From assembly GCF_007828035.1 (NCBI RefSeq), contig NZ_VITV01000002.1, forward strand, positions 186,001 through 250,000: a stretch of DNA of 64,000 bases. The letters run 5' to 3'. Both the position numbers and the translations under genes were made by a program. Positions 41,276-50,220 of the stretch are shown here, piece after piece. Numbering within the stretch: the first letter of the stretch is position 1; the number at the start of each line of letters is the position of its first letter. The stretch is from Nitrospirillum amazonense (GTDB lineage Bacteria; Pseudomonadota; Alphaproteobacteria; Azospirillales; Azospirillaceae). Below the pieces are notes generated by a model. That model had not been told where the DNA came from, searched no databases, and saw only the letters and a list, made by a program, of their open reading frames with translations.

Positions 41276-42871
41276 ATGCCTGCCACCATCACGCTTGCCG
41301 ATCTCAGCTGGGCCACGCCTGACGGGCGCCCGCTTTTCTCCCATCTCTCCCTCAGTTTCGGGGCCCAGCGCACCGGCCTTGTCGGGCGCAACGGCGTGGG
41401 CAAGTCCACGCTGTTGGCGCTGATTGCCGGGGCGGTGCCGCCGCAGGCTGGTGCCGTGACCGTGTCGGGCACCCTGGGCGTGTTGCGCCAGGGCGCGCAC
41501 CTGCGGGCCGACGAGACCGTGGCTGATCTGTTCGGCGTGGCCGATGGCTTGGCGCTGCTGCGGCGGGCGGAGCAGGGGGTGGCCGGCGTGGAGGAGTTGG
41601 CGGAGGCCGACTGGACCCTGGAGACCCGGCTGGACGCGGCGCTGGCGCGCCTGGGCCTGAACGTAGGGCCACACACACCGTTGGCGATCTTGTCAGGCGG
41701 GCAGCGCACCCGGGTGGCGCTGGCGGCCCTGGTGTTCGCCGAGCCGGACTTCCTGCTGCTGGACGAACCCACCAACAACCTAGACGCGGAGGGGCGCGCC
41801 GCCGTGGCGGCGTTGCTGGCCGGGTGGAAGGCTGGCGCCATCGTCGTCAGCCATGACCGCGACCTGCTTGAACGCATGGATGCCATTGTCGAGCTGACCT
41901 CCCTGGGCGCCACCCGCTATGGCGGGGGCTGGAGCCGTTACCGCGCCCTGAAGGCCCAGGAACTGGCGGCGGCCCGGCATGACCTGGATGAGGCGCAGAA
42001 ACGCGTGGCCGACGCCGCCCGGCGGGCGCAGGAGGCGTTGGAGCGCCAGGCGCGGCGCGATGGCGCTGGCCGGCGCAAGGCGGACAAGGGCGACATGCCG
42101 CGCCTGCTGCTGGGCATGCGTCAGGACAACGCCGAACGCAGCGCCGGGGCGGGTGCCCGCCTGGCCGATGCCCGTGGCGCCGAGGCGGCGGATGCCGCCA
42201 CAGCCGCCCGCGCCCGTATCGAGGTGCTGCAGCCCCTGTCGATCACGCTGGCCTCCACCCGCCTTCCGGCCCAGAAGGTGGTGCTGGCGTTGGAGGGGGT
42301 GACGGCGGGCTATGAGACCGGGCGCCCCATCCTGGATGGCCTGTCCCTGATGCTGACCGGGCCGGAGCGCGTGGCCATCGTGGGGCCCAACGGCTCGGGC
42401 AAGAGCACCCTGCTGGCAGTGCTGATCGGCTGCCTGGCCCCCTGGTCCGGAGCCGTGCGCACCCACACCGCCCTGGCCCTGCTGGACCAGCGGGTCAGCC
42501 TGCTGGAACCGGCCACGTCCATCCTGGAAAACTTCCGCCGCCTGAACCCTGGGGCCACCGAGAACACCTGCCGTGCCGCCCTGGCCCGGTTCCGTTTCCG
42601 GGCTGATGCCGCCTTGCAAGGGGTAGCCAGCCTCAGCGGCGGCGAGTTGATGCGTGCCGGTCTCGCCTGCGTGCTCGGGGGCGAGGTGCCGCCACCCTTG
42701 TTGATTCTGGATGAGCCCACCAATCACCTGGACATCGACGCCATCGAGGTGGTGGAAGCCGGCCTGCGCGCTTATGACGGCGCCCTGCTGGTGGTCAGCC
42801 ATGATCCGGCCTTCCTGGAGGCCATCGGCATCAGTCGACGGGTGGCTTTGGGCGCTTCAGAAACTGGATGA
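41276..42871 (+). CDS. ABC-F family ATPase
   Basis: 531 residues from ATG 41276; the frame is open further upstream but without family sequence. Two ABC cassettes without membrane parts: Walker A GRNGVGKSTLL near 45, signature LSGGQRTRVALAAL, Walker B LLLDEPTNNLD; then a basic/helical linker; Walker A GPNGSGKSTLL near 375, signature LSGGELMRAGLACVL, Walker B LILDEPTNHLD. ABC-F proteins act on the ribosome (translation factors or antibiotic protection) rather than as transporters. The long arm insertion of EttA is not obvious, closer to Uup/YheS-like members. Directly follows tRNA-Ser. Confidence 0.88.
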   Translation: MPATITLADLSWATPDGRPLFSHLSLSFGAQRTGLVGRNGVGKSTLLALIAGAVPPQAGAVTVSGTLGVLRQGAHLRADETVADLFGVADGLALLRRAEQGVAGVEELAEADWTLETRLDAALARLGLNVGPHTPLAILSGGQRTRVALAALVFAEPDFLLLDEPTNNLDAEGRAAVAALLAGWKAGAIVVSHDRDLLERMDAIVELTSLGATRYGGGWSRYRALKAQELAAARHDLDEAQKRVADAARRAQEALERQARRDGAGRRKADKGDMPRLLLGMRQDNAERSAGAGARLADARGAEAADAATAARARIEVLQPLSITLASTRLPAQKVVLALEGVTAGYETGRPILDGLSLMLTGPERVAIVGPNGSGKSTLLAVLIGCLAPWSGAVRTHTALALLDQRVSLLEPATSILENFRRLNPGATENTCRAALARFRFRADAALQGVASLSGGELMRAGLACVLGGEVPPPLLILDEPTNHLDIDAIEVVEAGLRAYDGALLVVSHDPAFLEAIGISRRVALGASETG

Positions 42872-43302
42872 GAGGCATGAAAAATATCGCTATATAACAA
42901 TGATCTATGAAGATTTTCTAATATTTTTGATGAAGGGGCGTTGTGATGATGCTTGGGTAGGACACCCCTGAGGCAGAAGCTCAGGGGCCCATTCCGAAAA
43001 GCTGAATACCGGCTGCGTAACAGGTGTGGCAGGGCATCGGGCAGCCGTGCGGTGGAGGCCTTTTTCTAGAGTGGAAACAAAAGGTTGTTTGGGGAGGCTT
43101 AGGGCGCACCGCCAATGCGACTAGGGAATGCGACGAAGTCGTCGTATTTTCCCCAAGGCACGGCGACGTGCCCATTCTGATGCCGCTCGCAAGGCGGCCG
43201 TAAGCGTTCAACGTCAACCAACGCACCGACCGCCCCGACCGGGCGGGCGCGTGCGTTGCCTTGCACGCGCCGCCGGCCGGGACAAAAGCCCGGAGCATTC
43301 CC
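42872..43302 (+). other. 431-bp non-coding interval with paired hairpins before the MFS gene
   Basis: No convincing gene. The first ~90 bp are AT-rich. A hairpin CCCCTGAG...CTCAGGGG lies at 42965-42987, possibly ending the ABC-F transcript. Close to the MFS start there are two successive hairpins: CCGCCC-CGACC-GGGCGG (about 43231-43247) and the perfect 8-bp stem GCGCGTGC/GCACGCGC at 43247-43270. They would lie in the 5' leader and could control translation; I cannot name a known riboswitch class. Confidence 0.4.
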
Positions 43303-44502
43303 ATGGCATCCATTTCATCGCGTGATCCGTCGCCTGATCCGGCGCAGCGGCGCCTGCCGCTGCTGATGGCCGTCCTCTTCCTGTCCTACCTCTGTGTCGC
43401 CATCCCCCTTCCGGCCGTGCCCGTCTATGTCACCGGGCAGTTGGGGTTGAACAATGCCTGGGCTGGCCTCGGCACCGGCATGACCTTTCTCACCGCCATC
43501 CTCAGCCGGGGGCCGGCGGGCGGCCTGTCCGACCGGCGGGGCGCCAAGGCGGCCGTGGTGCGCGGCCTGGTCCTCTACGGGGTGGGCGGCCTGGTGTCCC
43601 TGGGCGCGGGCCTGCTGCAGCACAGGCCGGTGGCGGCCTTCCTGACCCTGTTGGCCGGCCGTGTTCTACTGGGCCTGGGGGAAAGTTTCGCCGGGGTCGG
43701 TGTCGTCGCCTGGGGGATCGGCATCACCGGTCCACAGCGCACGGGCAAGGTCCTGTCCCTTGTCGGTGCCGCCATCTACGGCGCATTGGCCGTGGGCGGG
43801 CCCATCGGCCTGGCGCTGCTGGACCATGCCGGCTTCGCCGGTGCCATGGCGGTGAGCGCCGTGTTGCCCTGCCTGGGGCTGCTGGCGATCTGGCCCCTGG
43901 CCGGCATCGCCCCGCATCCCCAGGCCGCCTGCCCGTCCTTCCTGGGTGTCATGGGTCGTATCTGGCTGCACGGGCTGATCGTCTGCCTGCAGGGCATCGG
44001 CTTCGCCGCTATCGGCGCCTTTTTCGCCCTCTATTTTCTGAACCGGATGTGGGACCACGCCGGCCTGGGCCTCACGGCGTTCGGCGGCGGCTTCGTCCTG
44101 ATGCGGGTGGCGTTTGGCCACCTGCCGGACCGCATCGGCGGATTGCTGGTGGCCACCGGCTCGCTGGCCGTCGAGGCCGCGGGCCAGGTCCTGGTGTGGA
44201 GCGCGCACGATCCCATCCCCGCGCTGGCCGGCGCTTTCATGACCGGCCTGGGCTGCTCCATGATCTTCCCGTCCATGGGGCGGGAGGTGGTGCACCTGGT
44301 GCCCCCGCACCTGCGCGGCACGACCTTGGGCGGCTTCACCGCCTTCCAGGATCTGGCCTATGGCCTGACGGGCCCCCTGGTCGGTTTCCTGGCCGACCGC
44401 GCCGGCTATGGCAGCGTCTTCCTGGTGGGCGGGGCCGCGGCGGGGCTGGGTGTCGCCCTGTCGCTTTACCTGCGGCGGGCGCGGGTGGCCGGGACGGCGT
44501 GA
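43303..44502 (+). CDS. MFS transporter
   Basis: 399 residues from ATG 43303, with GGAG about 7 bases upstream. Twelve hydrophobic segments in two halves, with the loop 2-3 motif GLSDRRGAKAAVV (GxxxDRxGxK form) and the central GLGESFAGVGVVAWGIG. The second half has FGHLPDRIGGLL in the equivalent loop. This arrangement resembles the YhhS/YfcJ-like subfamily of drug and small-molecule efflux carriers; the substrate is unknown. Its stop abuts the stop of the convergent HTH gene with no gap. Confidence 0.87.
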   Translation: MASISSRDPSPDPAQRRLPLLMAVLFLSYLCVAIPLPAVPVYVTGQLGLNNAWAGLGTGMTFLTAILSRGPAGGLSDRRGAKAAVVRGLVLYGVGGLVSLGAGLLQHRPVAAFLTLLAGRVLLGLGESFAGVGVVAWGIGITGPQRTGKVLSLVGAAIYGALAVGGPIGLALLDHAGFAGAMAVSAVLPCLGLLAIWPLAGIAPHPQAACPSFLGVMGRIWLHGLIVCLQGIGFAAIGAFFALYFLNRMWDHAGLGLTAFGGGFVLMRVAFGHLPDRIGGLLVATGSLAVEAAGQVLVWSAHDPIPALAGAFMTGLGCSMIFPSMGREVVHLVPPHLRGTTLGGFTAFQDLAYGLTGPLVGFLADRAGYGSVFLVGGAAAGLGVALSLYLRRARVAGTA

Positions 44503-45357
44503 TCAAGACCGCATCAGCGATTGGATGCGCTGGGCGTCCTCTTCCGTGGCGGGGTTGTAGACCGTCATGGTGAGGTCTGTCCGGCCGTCCACCGCGAAGG
44601 CCGTGTATTCGAAGGCCAGGGGGCCGATGACGGGATGGCGGATGTGCTTCACCGCCTCATGCGGCGCGCTGACAACCCCGTTCTCACGCCACAGGGTGGC
44701 GAACTCTGGGCTGAGGCGGCACAACTCTTCCACCAGCGGCGCCACCTCGGCGGCGGCCCCCGCCCGCGCGGCGTCGATGCGGAAGGCGCCCAGGACGAAA
44801 CGCGCCACGCTTTCCCAATCGTACTGCACGGCGCGGGCGCGCGGGTCCAGGAAAAGGATGCGCAGGATGTTGCGCCGCTCCGGCGGCAGCGCGCCGTAAT
44901 CCGTCAGCATGACGGTGGCCGCCCGGTTCCAGGCCACCACGTCCCAGGTGGCCGTGCGGATCAGGGCGGGGCTGGGGTCCAGCGCATCCAGCACGCGTTG
45001 CAGGCGGGGCGTCACGCTGTCGTTCCGGCGGTAACGCACCTCGGGCGGGCGGCCCAGGCCCAGCAGGAACAGATGCTCCCGCTCCGCCTCCGTCAGCATC
45101 AGGGCGCGGGCGATGCGGTCCAGCACATCGGCGGAAGGGGCGCCGCCCCGGCCCTGTTCCAGCCACGTGTACCAGGTGGGGCTGATGTTGGCGCGCTGCG
45201 CCACCTCCTCCCGGCGCAGGCCGGCGGTGCGCCGCCGCTCCGCCGGAAAGCCCAAGGCGGCGGGGTCCAGCTTGGTGCGCCGGTCGCGCAGGTAGTCACC
45301 CAGCCTGTTGCCACCCGGACTGTCGGCGGTTAGCGGCTCACTCATCCTGTTAGCCAT
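44503..45357 (-). CDS. HTH regulator with MmyB-like ligand-binding domain
   Basis: 284 residues. N-terminal XRE-type helix-turn-helix (RRRTAGLRREEVAQRANISP, TWYTWLEQGRGGAPSADVLD) followed by the MmyB-like PAS-type domain (RIRTATWDVVAWNRAATVML-like RTATWDVVAWNRAA; then FRIDAARAGAAAEVAPLVEEL, HPVIGPLAFEYTAF). Members often regulate an adjacent short-chain dehydrogenase. Here two SDR genes run divergently 80 bp away, with the palindrome CTTACTATGATAAG at 45358-45371 just before the start, a candidate operator. The exact start is uncertain (45357 or 45345). Confidence 0.88.
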   Translation of the reverse strand: MANRMSEPLTADSPGGNRLGDYLRDRRTKLDPAALGFPAERRRTAGLRREEVAQRANISPTWYTWLEQGRGGAPSADVLDRIARALMLTEAEREHLFLLGLGRPPEVRYRRNDSVTPRLQRVLDALDPSPALIRTATWDVVAWNRAATVMLTDYGALPPERRNILRILFLDPRARAVQYDWESVARFVLGAFRIDAARAGAAAEVAPLVEELCRLSPEFATLWRENGVVSAPHEAVKHIRHPVIGPLAFEYTAFAVDGRTDLTMTVYNPATEEDAQRIQSLMRS

Positions 45358-45438
45358 CTTACTATGATAAGGTCACTACTTTACCAGGATAGGCCAGGCG
45401 TCGAGAGTTGTCTTCAGCGAAACTTGGAGACTACGCAG

Positions 45439-46332
45439 ATGCGTGTATTCGTGACGGGCGCCACGGGCTGGGTCGGCGCCGCCGTGGTGGCCGACCTGAT
45501 CGCGGCGGGGCACCAGGTGCTGGGCCTGTGCCGCTCGACCGACAAGGCAACCGCCTTGGCCGCGGCCGGTGCCGAGGTTCACTACGGCAGCCTGCAAGAC
45601 CTGGAAAGTCTGAAGCGCGGCGCCGAACGGGCCGATGGCGTCATCCACCTGGCCTTCAACCACGACTTCACCAACTTCGCGCAGAATGGCGCGGACGAGC
45701 GGCGCGCCATCGCCGCCATCGGTGAGGTGCTGGTGGGTAGCGGCCGGCCACTGGTCGTCGCCTCGGGTGTCGCCCTGCTGGCGCCGGGGACCCTGGCCAC
45801 GGAGCAGACCCCAACCCGGCCGGAGTCCGAGGCCTTCCCCCGCAATCCGGAGGCGGCCGCGGCCGCGCTGAGGGCCAGCGGCGTGCAGGTGACCGCCGTA
45901 CGGCTGGCCCCCTCGGTTCATGGACACGGCGATCATGGCTTCGTTCCGCGCCTGATCCAACTGGCGCGCGAAAAAGGTGTCTCCCCCTATATCGGCGATG
46001 GCCTGAATCGCTGGCCGGCCGTGCACCGCGTCGACGCGGCCCGCGTTTTCCGCCTGGCGCTGGAGCGCGGGGCCGAGGGCGGCCCGTTCCATGCCATCGC
46101 GGAAGAGGGCGTGCCGTTCAGGGACATCGCGGCGGTCATCGGCCGGCGGCTGGACGTTCCCGTCGTTTCCCAGACGGCGGAGGAGGCGGCTCAGCACTTC
46201 GGCTGGTTCACCCGTTTCGCCGCCATCGACTGCCCGGCCGCCAGCGCCCACACCCGTGCCCTGCTGGGCTGGGCGCCGACTCAGCCCGGCCTGCTGGCCG
46301 ATCTCGACCATCCCGCCTATTTCACCGTTTAA
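45439..46332 (+). CDS. SDR-family NAD(P)-dependent oxidoreductase, first of a tandem pair
   Basis: 297 residues from ATG 45439. Rossmann motif GATGWVGAAV with RVFVTG before it, and GVIHLAFNHDF. A canonical Tyr-x3-Lys is not visible at the expected place (PRNPEAAAAALRASG), so this is an atypical extended SDR. The C-terminal part (YIGDGLNRWPAVHRVDAARVFR) contacts substrate in related epimerase-like proteins. It is the first gene of a two-gene operon with a close paralogue (18-bp gap), divergent from an MmyB-like regulator. Substrate unknown, possibly an electrophile or small carbonyl compound (inference). Confidence 0.84.
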   Translation: MRVFVTGATGWVGAAVVADLIAAGHQVLGLCRSTDKATALAAAGAEVHYGSLQDLESLKRGAERADGVIHLAFNHDFTNFAQNGADERRAIAAIGEVLVGSGRPLVVASGVALLAPGTLATEQTPTRPESEAFPRNPEAAAAALRASGVQVTAVRLAPSVHGHGDHGFVPRLIQLAREKGVSPYIGDGLNRWPAVHRVDAARVFRLALERGAEGGPFHAIAEEGVPFRDIAAVIGRRLDVPVVSQTAEEAAQHFGWFTRFAAIDCPAASAHTRALLGWAPTQPGLLADLDHPAYFTV

Positions 46333-46350
46333 GATAAGGATATTCGGACC

Positions 46351-47247
46351 ATGCGTGTGTTTGTGACGGGTGCCACCGGCAACATCGGTTCTGCCGTGGT
46401 GAAGGATCTGATCGCGGCCGGCCACCAGGTGCTGGGTCTCTGCCGGTCGGAGGAGAAGGCTGCGGGCCTGGCCGCCGCCGGTGCCGAGGTGCTGCGCGGA
46501 TCGCTGGAGGATGAGGACAGCCTGATGAACGGCGCTGCCCAGTGCGACGGCGTCATCCATCTGGCCTTCAACCATGACTTCTCTCGCTTCGTCGCCAACT
46601 GCGAGGATGACCGCCGGGTGATCCGGGCCCTGGGTTCGGCCCTGGCCGGATCCGCCCGCCCCCTGGTCATCACTTCCGGCACCCCCATCGCCAACACGGT
46701 GCCGGGTGAGCCGGCGAAGGAGGGCAACGCCATCGTCGGCTCGAACGTCCACCCCCGCGCTGCGTCGGAGGAAGCGGCCGCCGCCCTGGCGGCGGAGGGG
46801 ATCAACGTGTCGGTGGTGCGCCTGCCGCAGGTGCACGACCCGGTGACGCAGGGTCTGATCACTCCCCTCATCGGCATGTTCCGACAGAAGGGGGAATGCG
46901 TGTATGTCGGTGATGGCCTGAACCGCTGGCCGTCCGCCTACGTGCTGGACGTTGCCCGGTTGTACCGGCTGGTGGTGGGGCGGGCCGAGCCCAACGCGAA
47001 GTACCACGCGGTGGCGGAGGAGGGCGTGGCGATCCGCGATATCGTGTCGGCCATCGGCCGCCGGTTGGATCTGCCGGTCAAGTCCATTTCCCAGGAGGAG
47101 GCGCCGGCCCATTTCGGCTGGCTGTCCATGTTCGCCGGCCTCGACATGCCGGCCTCCAGCGCCTGGACGCGCGAGGTGCTGGGCTGGCACCCCACCGGGC
47201 CCGGACTGATCAGCGACCTGGAGCGGCTGGAATTGCCCGGTCACTGA
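46351..47247 (+). CDS. SDR-family NAD(P)-dependent oxidoreductase, second of a tandem pair
   Basis: 298 residues. It starts MRVFVTGATGNIGSAVVKDL and is colinear with the preceding SDR throughout, including DGVIHLAFNHDFSRF, YVGDGLNRWPSAYVLDVARL and the C-terminal AHFGWLSMFAGLD and WTREVLGWHPTGPGL. The two are clearly products of a local duplication, now diverged. As in its neighbour, the classical Tyr-x3-Lys is replaced (ASEEAAAALAAEG). A heterodimer or sequential reaction is possible but not shown. Convergent with the next SDR gene. Confidence 0.84.
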   Translation: MRVFVTGATGNIGSAVVKDLIAAGHQVLGLCRSEEKAAGLAAAGAEVLRGSLEDEDSLMNGAAQCDGVIHLAFNHDFSRFVANCEDDRRVIRALGSALAGSARPLVITSGTPIANTVPGEPAKEGNAIVGSNVHPRAASEEAAAALAAEGINVSVVRLPQVHDPVTQGLITPLIGMFRQKGECVYVGDGLNRWPSAYVLDVARLYRLVVGRAEPNAKYHAVAEEGVAIRDIVSAIGRRLDLPVKSISQEEAPAHFGWLSMFAGLDMPASSAWTREVLGWHPTGPGLISDLERLELPGH

Positions 47248-47287
47248 CGCGGATAGGGCGGCGCAGGGGGGCGGTCCGTTCCCGCCC

Positions 47288-48331
47288 CTACGCCGCCTGT
47301 TTCAATCTGGGAAGCAGGCCCAGCCGGATCAGGCTTTCGGCGGTTGCGACGATGGCTTCCTCAGCGGGGCGGGGCGCCCAGCCCAGCAGTCGTATCGCCT
47401 TTTCACTGGTGGCGTTCAGGTTGACGCCCAGCAGGGTGACCGCGCCCTTCATCACCGGATTTTTCAGGCTGATCAGGCGGACCAGCCAGTTGGGCAGCAC
47501 CCGCGTCGGCACCTTGGCGGCGGCGGCCCCCAGGCGACGCCGCAACACTCTGGCGATATCGATCATCCACAGGCTTTCACCGGATATCGCCAGGAAGCGC
47601 TCGCCGTTGGCGGCGGGATGGGTCATGGCGCGCAGGTGCAGGTCCGCCACGTCCCGCACATCGACGATCCCGCAATTGAGCTTCGGGCACCCCGGCTGCC
47701 CGTTCATCATGTTCCGGATCAGGCCGATGGAGTGGGAATAGTCGGCGCCCAGCACGGGGCCGAGGACGGCGGTTGGGTTCACCGCCGACAGATCCAGCCC
47801 GCGCCCCTCCCGCGCGATGAAATCCCAGGCGGCCCGTTCGGCCAGGGTCTTCGACTTCTGGTAGGGCCAGACGGTGCCCGTCAGGTCGCTCCAATCCGTC
47901 TCGTTGAACGGCCGGCCCATGGCCTTGTGCCCGGCGCAGATGGCGCCGAAGGCTGAGGTCAGCACCACCCGCCTGACCCCGGCGTCCCGTGCGGCGCGCA
48001 GGACCCGCAAATTGCCCTCGACGGCCGGCCTGACCCAATCGTCCTCGCTGACCTGCTCACCCGTCGGCGTGGGCGAGGCGCCGTGCAGGACGTAAGCGCA
48101 GCCGGCGGCGGCCTCCGCCCAGCCGTCATCGGCGGTGAGATCGGCGGCGACGAAGGTCAGACGGTCGCCCGCCTCGACCCCGCCGACCTTGAGGTGCGCG
48201 CGCACCTCGGCCTCCCGCGACAGGGAGCGGACGGTGGTCCGCACGCGGTATCCGGCCGACAGCGCCGCCAGGATGCAGTGCTGGGCGATAAAACCCGTGC
48301 CGCCGGTCACGAGGATCAGTTGGTCATTCAT
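47288..48331 (-). CDS. SDR-family reductase (dihydroflavonol-reductase/epimerase-like)
   Basis: 347 residues from ATG 48331; the frame is open much further upstream but that part crosses the divergent gene. Rossmann motif VTGGTGFIAQHC, then VLTSAFGAICAG, and the catalytic pair in WPYQKSKTLAE (Tyr-x3-Lys). C-terminal segments CGIVDVRDVADLHLRAM and LLGWAPRPAEEAIVATAESL match the extended SDR group of ketone/aldehyde and DFR-like reductases. Divergently transcribed from an AraC regulator 147 bp away, which likely controls it. Confidence 0.85.
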   Translation of the reverse strand: MNDQLILVTGGTGFIAQHCILAALSAGYRVRTTVRSLSREAEVRAHLKVGGVEAGDRLTFVAADLTADDGWAEAAAGCAYVLHGASPTPTGEQVSEDDWVRPAVEGNLRVLRAARDAGVRRVVLTSAFGAICAGHKAMGRPFNETDWSDLTGTVWPYQKSKTLAERAAWDFIAREGRGLDLSAVNPTAVLGPVLGADYSHSIGLIRNMMNGQPGCPKLNCGIVDVRDVADLHLRAMTHPAANGERFLAISGESLWMIDIARVLRRRLGAAAAKVPTRVLPNWLVRLISLKNPVMKGAVTLLGVNLNATSEKAIRLLGWAPRPAEEAIVATAESLIRLGLLPRLKQAA

Positions 48332-48478
48332 GTCGATTTCCGAGAGGGCCTGATGATGAGGGCGGTGATTTAACGACGCCCAGCCAACGGGCGCCCTCCG
48401 TCTTCCCCCACAAGGTAGGGGGCAGCATCCGGACTGTGAATGCTTGAAAGTACGCAATGCTTTCGCAATAGTTCGGAA

Positions 48479-49405
48479 ATGAACGTCGACCCTTTCTCCG
48501 ACATCCTTAAACTCACGAACGCGGAATCGCTGGTGACCGGCGGCTTCACGGGCGGCGGCGCATGGGCCATCCGGTTCCCGGCCCCGGACAAGATCAAGTT
48601 CTTCGCCGTGGTGAAGGGCCGTTGCTGGGTACGTATCGAGGGCGAGGCGGCGCCGGTTCATTTCGAGACCGGCGACGTGGGCCTGCTGTCGGCCAAACGG
48701 TCCTTCGTGCTGGCCAGTGACCTGGACGTCGCGCCTGTCGATGCCATGAGCCTGTTTTCCCGCACCGACAGGACGACGCCGGTGACGGTGGGTGAGGGCG
48801 ATGATTTCGCCCATATCGGCGGCCATGTCCTGCTCGACCCGGCCAGCGGGCGGCTGCTGGCGGATGTCCTGCCGCCGTGGATTCACGTGCCGGCGGCCTC
48901 ACCGCAGGCGACGACCTTCCGCTGGCTGCTGGACCACTTGGTGGCGGAGCGGCGCGCCGACCTGCCGGGCACGCAACTGGTGACGGCGCAACTGGCCCAG
49001 TTGCTGTTCATCCAGATTTTGCGGGCCCATCTCAAGACGTCCGGGCCCATGCCGGCCGGATGGTTGCGCGCGCTGGGCGACCCCCGCCTGGCGCCCGCCC
49101 TCCGGCTGATGCATGGTGAGCCCGCCCGCGCCTGGCATCTCGATGAGCTCGCCAAGGCTTGCGCCATGTCGCGGACGACGTTCGCGCTGCATTTCAGGAC
49201 GGTGGCGGGCGTGGCGCCGCTGACCTATCTCACCGAATGGCGCATGCGCCTGGCCGAACGCGCGTTGCGCGAGGGGGCCGCCCCCGTGGCGACGATCGGG
49301 CAGTCGCTGGGCTACAGCTCCGAAAGCGCCTTCAGCACCGCCTTCAAGCGCGTGACCGGCGCATCGCCCAAGGCCTACCGGGATGCCGTCCGCATTCCGG
49401 CTTAA
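48479..49405 (+). CDS. AraC-family regulator with AraC-binding-like cupin
   Basis: 308 residues from ATG 48479 (start MNVDPFSDILKLTNAES, the usual entry of this subfamily); ATG 48440 is possible. The N-terminal cupin (RFPAPDKIKFFAVVKGRCWV; FETGDVGLLSAKRSFVL) and the C-terminal two helix-turn-helices (LDELAKACAMSRTTFALHFR; IGQSLGYSSESAFSTAFKRV) are complete. Proteins of this type often lie divergent from a reductase they control and respond to aldehydes or similar compounds. Convergent with the next gene (6-bp gap). Confidence 0.88.
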   Translation: MNVDPFSDILKLTNAESLVTGGFTGGGAWAIRFPAPDKIKFFAVVKGRCWVRIEGEAAPVHFETGDVGLLSAKRSFVLASDLDVAPVDAMSLFSRTDRTTPVTVGEGDDFAHIGGHVLLDPASGRLLADVLPPWIHVPAASPQATTFRWLLDHLVAERRADLPGTQLVTAQLAQLLFIQILRAHLKTSGPMPAGWLRALGDPRLAPALRLMHGEPARAWHLDELAKACAMSRTTFALHFRTVAGVAPLTYLTEWRMRLAERALREGAAPVATIGQSLGYSSESAFSTAFKRVTGASPKAYRDAVRIPA

Positions 49406-49411
49406 ACGGGG

Positions 49412-50128
49412 TCACGTGGGGTGCTCGTGCTCCTCGGGGGCGCTGAAGCTGAAGCCGCCGCCCCCACCGCTGCCGCCCATCCCCATCCCCATCCCCATGC
49501 CGCCGCCGTTCTTGTCGCCGGCCTTGTCACCCTGGCGGTCGTCCTTGTTCTTGCCGCCGTTGCCGGAGGGGCGGGCCGGGCCCTGCATAGGGATGTCGAG
49601 GCCAGGAGGAATGGGGTCCAGGTCCAGGGCCTGGCGGATGAAGGCGCGCAGGGAGACGACCAGTTCCTGGGTATGGACCAGATGGCCGGCCACCAGTTCC
49701 CGTGCCGCGCGCTCCGCCAGACGCACATGCTCTTGCGTGCCCAGCAGCAGGATGTCGGCCAGGGCGGCCTCCACCGCGTCGCGGATGCGCCGCGCCCGGT
49801 CCGACCCGCCGGCGTTCTCCGGCGTCAGGTCCAGTACGGCGGCCGCCTTGTCGCCGTCCGCCGGCACCCGTACCGGCGGGGGCGGCCGCAGGTCGCGCAG
49901 ATGGGCCGGATTCACCGAGAGATCGCCGGTGAAGGACCCGCCCAGGGTGCGATAGGCGGCGATCAGGGTGCGCAGCCGCTCATTGATCTGGCGGTTCATG
50001 CGCTCCCGCCGCTGTTGAACGGTGGACATCACCACCAGCCGGATGCCCACGCCGATCAGGGTGACCAGCGCCAGGCCCAGCAGTGTGACGACGACGTTCT
50101 GCCAGGAGCTGAAGTCGATATTGCGCAG
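49412..50128 (-). CDS. Membrane-anchored hypothetical protein, probable CTG start
   Basis: The first canonical start (GTG 50050) gives 212 residues but begins inside a hydrophobic helix. Reading upstream in frame adds SSWQNVVVTLLGLALVTLIG, a full transmembrane segment, and the only candidate start there is CTG 50128, which has GGGGAGG 5 bases upstream. No ATG, GTG or TTG lies between 50050 and the in-frame stop near 50207. With CTG the protein has 238 residues: one N-terminal helix, a helical cytoplasmic domain (QQRRERMNRQINERLRTLIA; AYRTLGGSFTGDLSVNPAHL) and a Gly/Met-rich tail (GGGMGMGMGMGGSGGGGG). I recall similar proteins with this TM in other proteobacteria. Function unknown. Confidence 0.62.
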   Translation of the reverse strand: MRNIDFSSWQNVVVTLLGLALVTLIGVGIRLVVMSTVQQRRERMNRQINERLRTLIAAYRTLGGSFTGDLSVNPAHLRDLRPPPPVRVPADGDKAAAVLDLTPENAGGSDRARRIRDAVEAALADILLLGTQEHVRLAERAARELVAGHLVHTQELVVSLRAFIRQALDLDPIPPGLDIPMQGPARPSGNGGKNKDDRQGDKAGDKNGGGMGMGMGMGGSGGGGGFSFSAPEEHEHPT

Positions 50129-50220
50129 CGACGCCTCCCCGGTTGCCAGCTCTCTGTTGCCGCCCCCTGTCAGAAGCGGATTGGCGGCGGGGATGTTCCT
50201 GACCCGTCAGCCAGCAGTCC

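Noticed and set aside
43231-43290. Guanidine-II (mini-ykkC) riboswitch before the MFS gene
   Set aside because: Two hairpins are present, but the loops are not ACGR and the spacing does not fit.
48470-48490. GTTC-N6-GAAC before the AraC gene as a LexA box
   Set aside because: It is an inverted pair with 6-bp spacing, not the direct repeat with 7-bp spacing used by alphaproteobacterial LexA.
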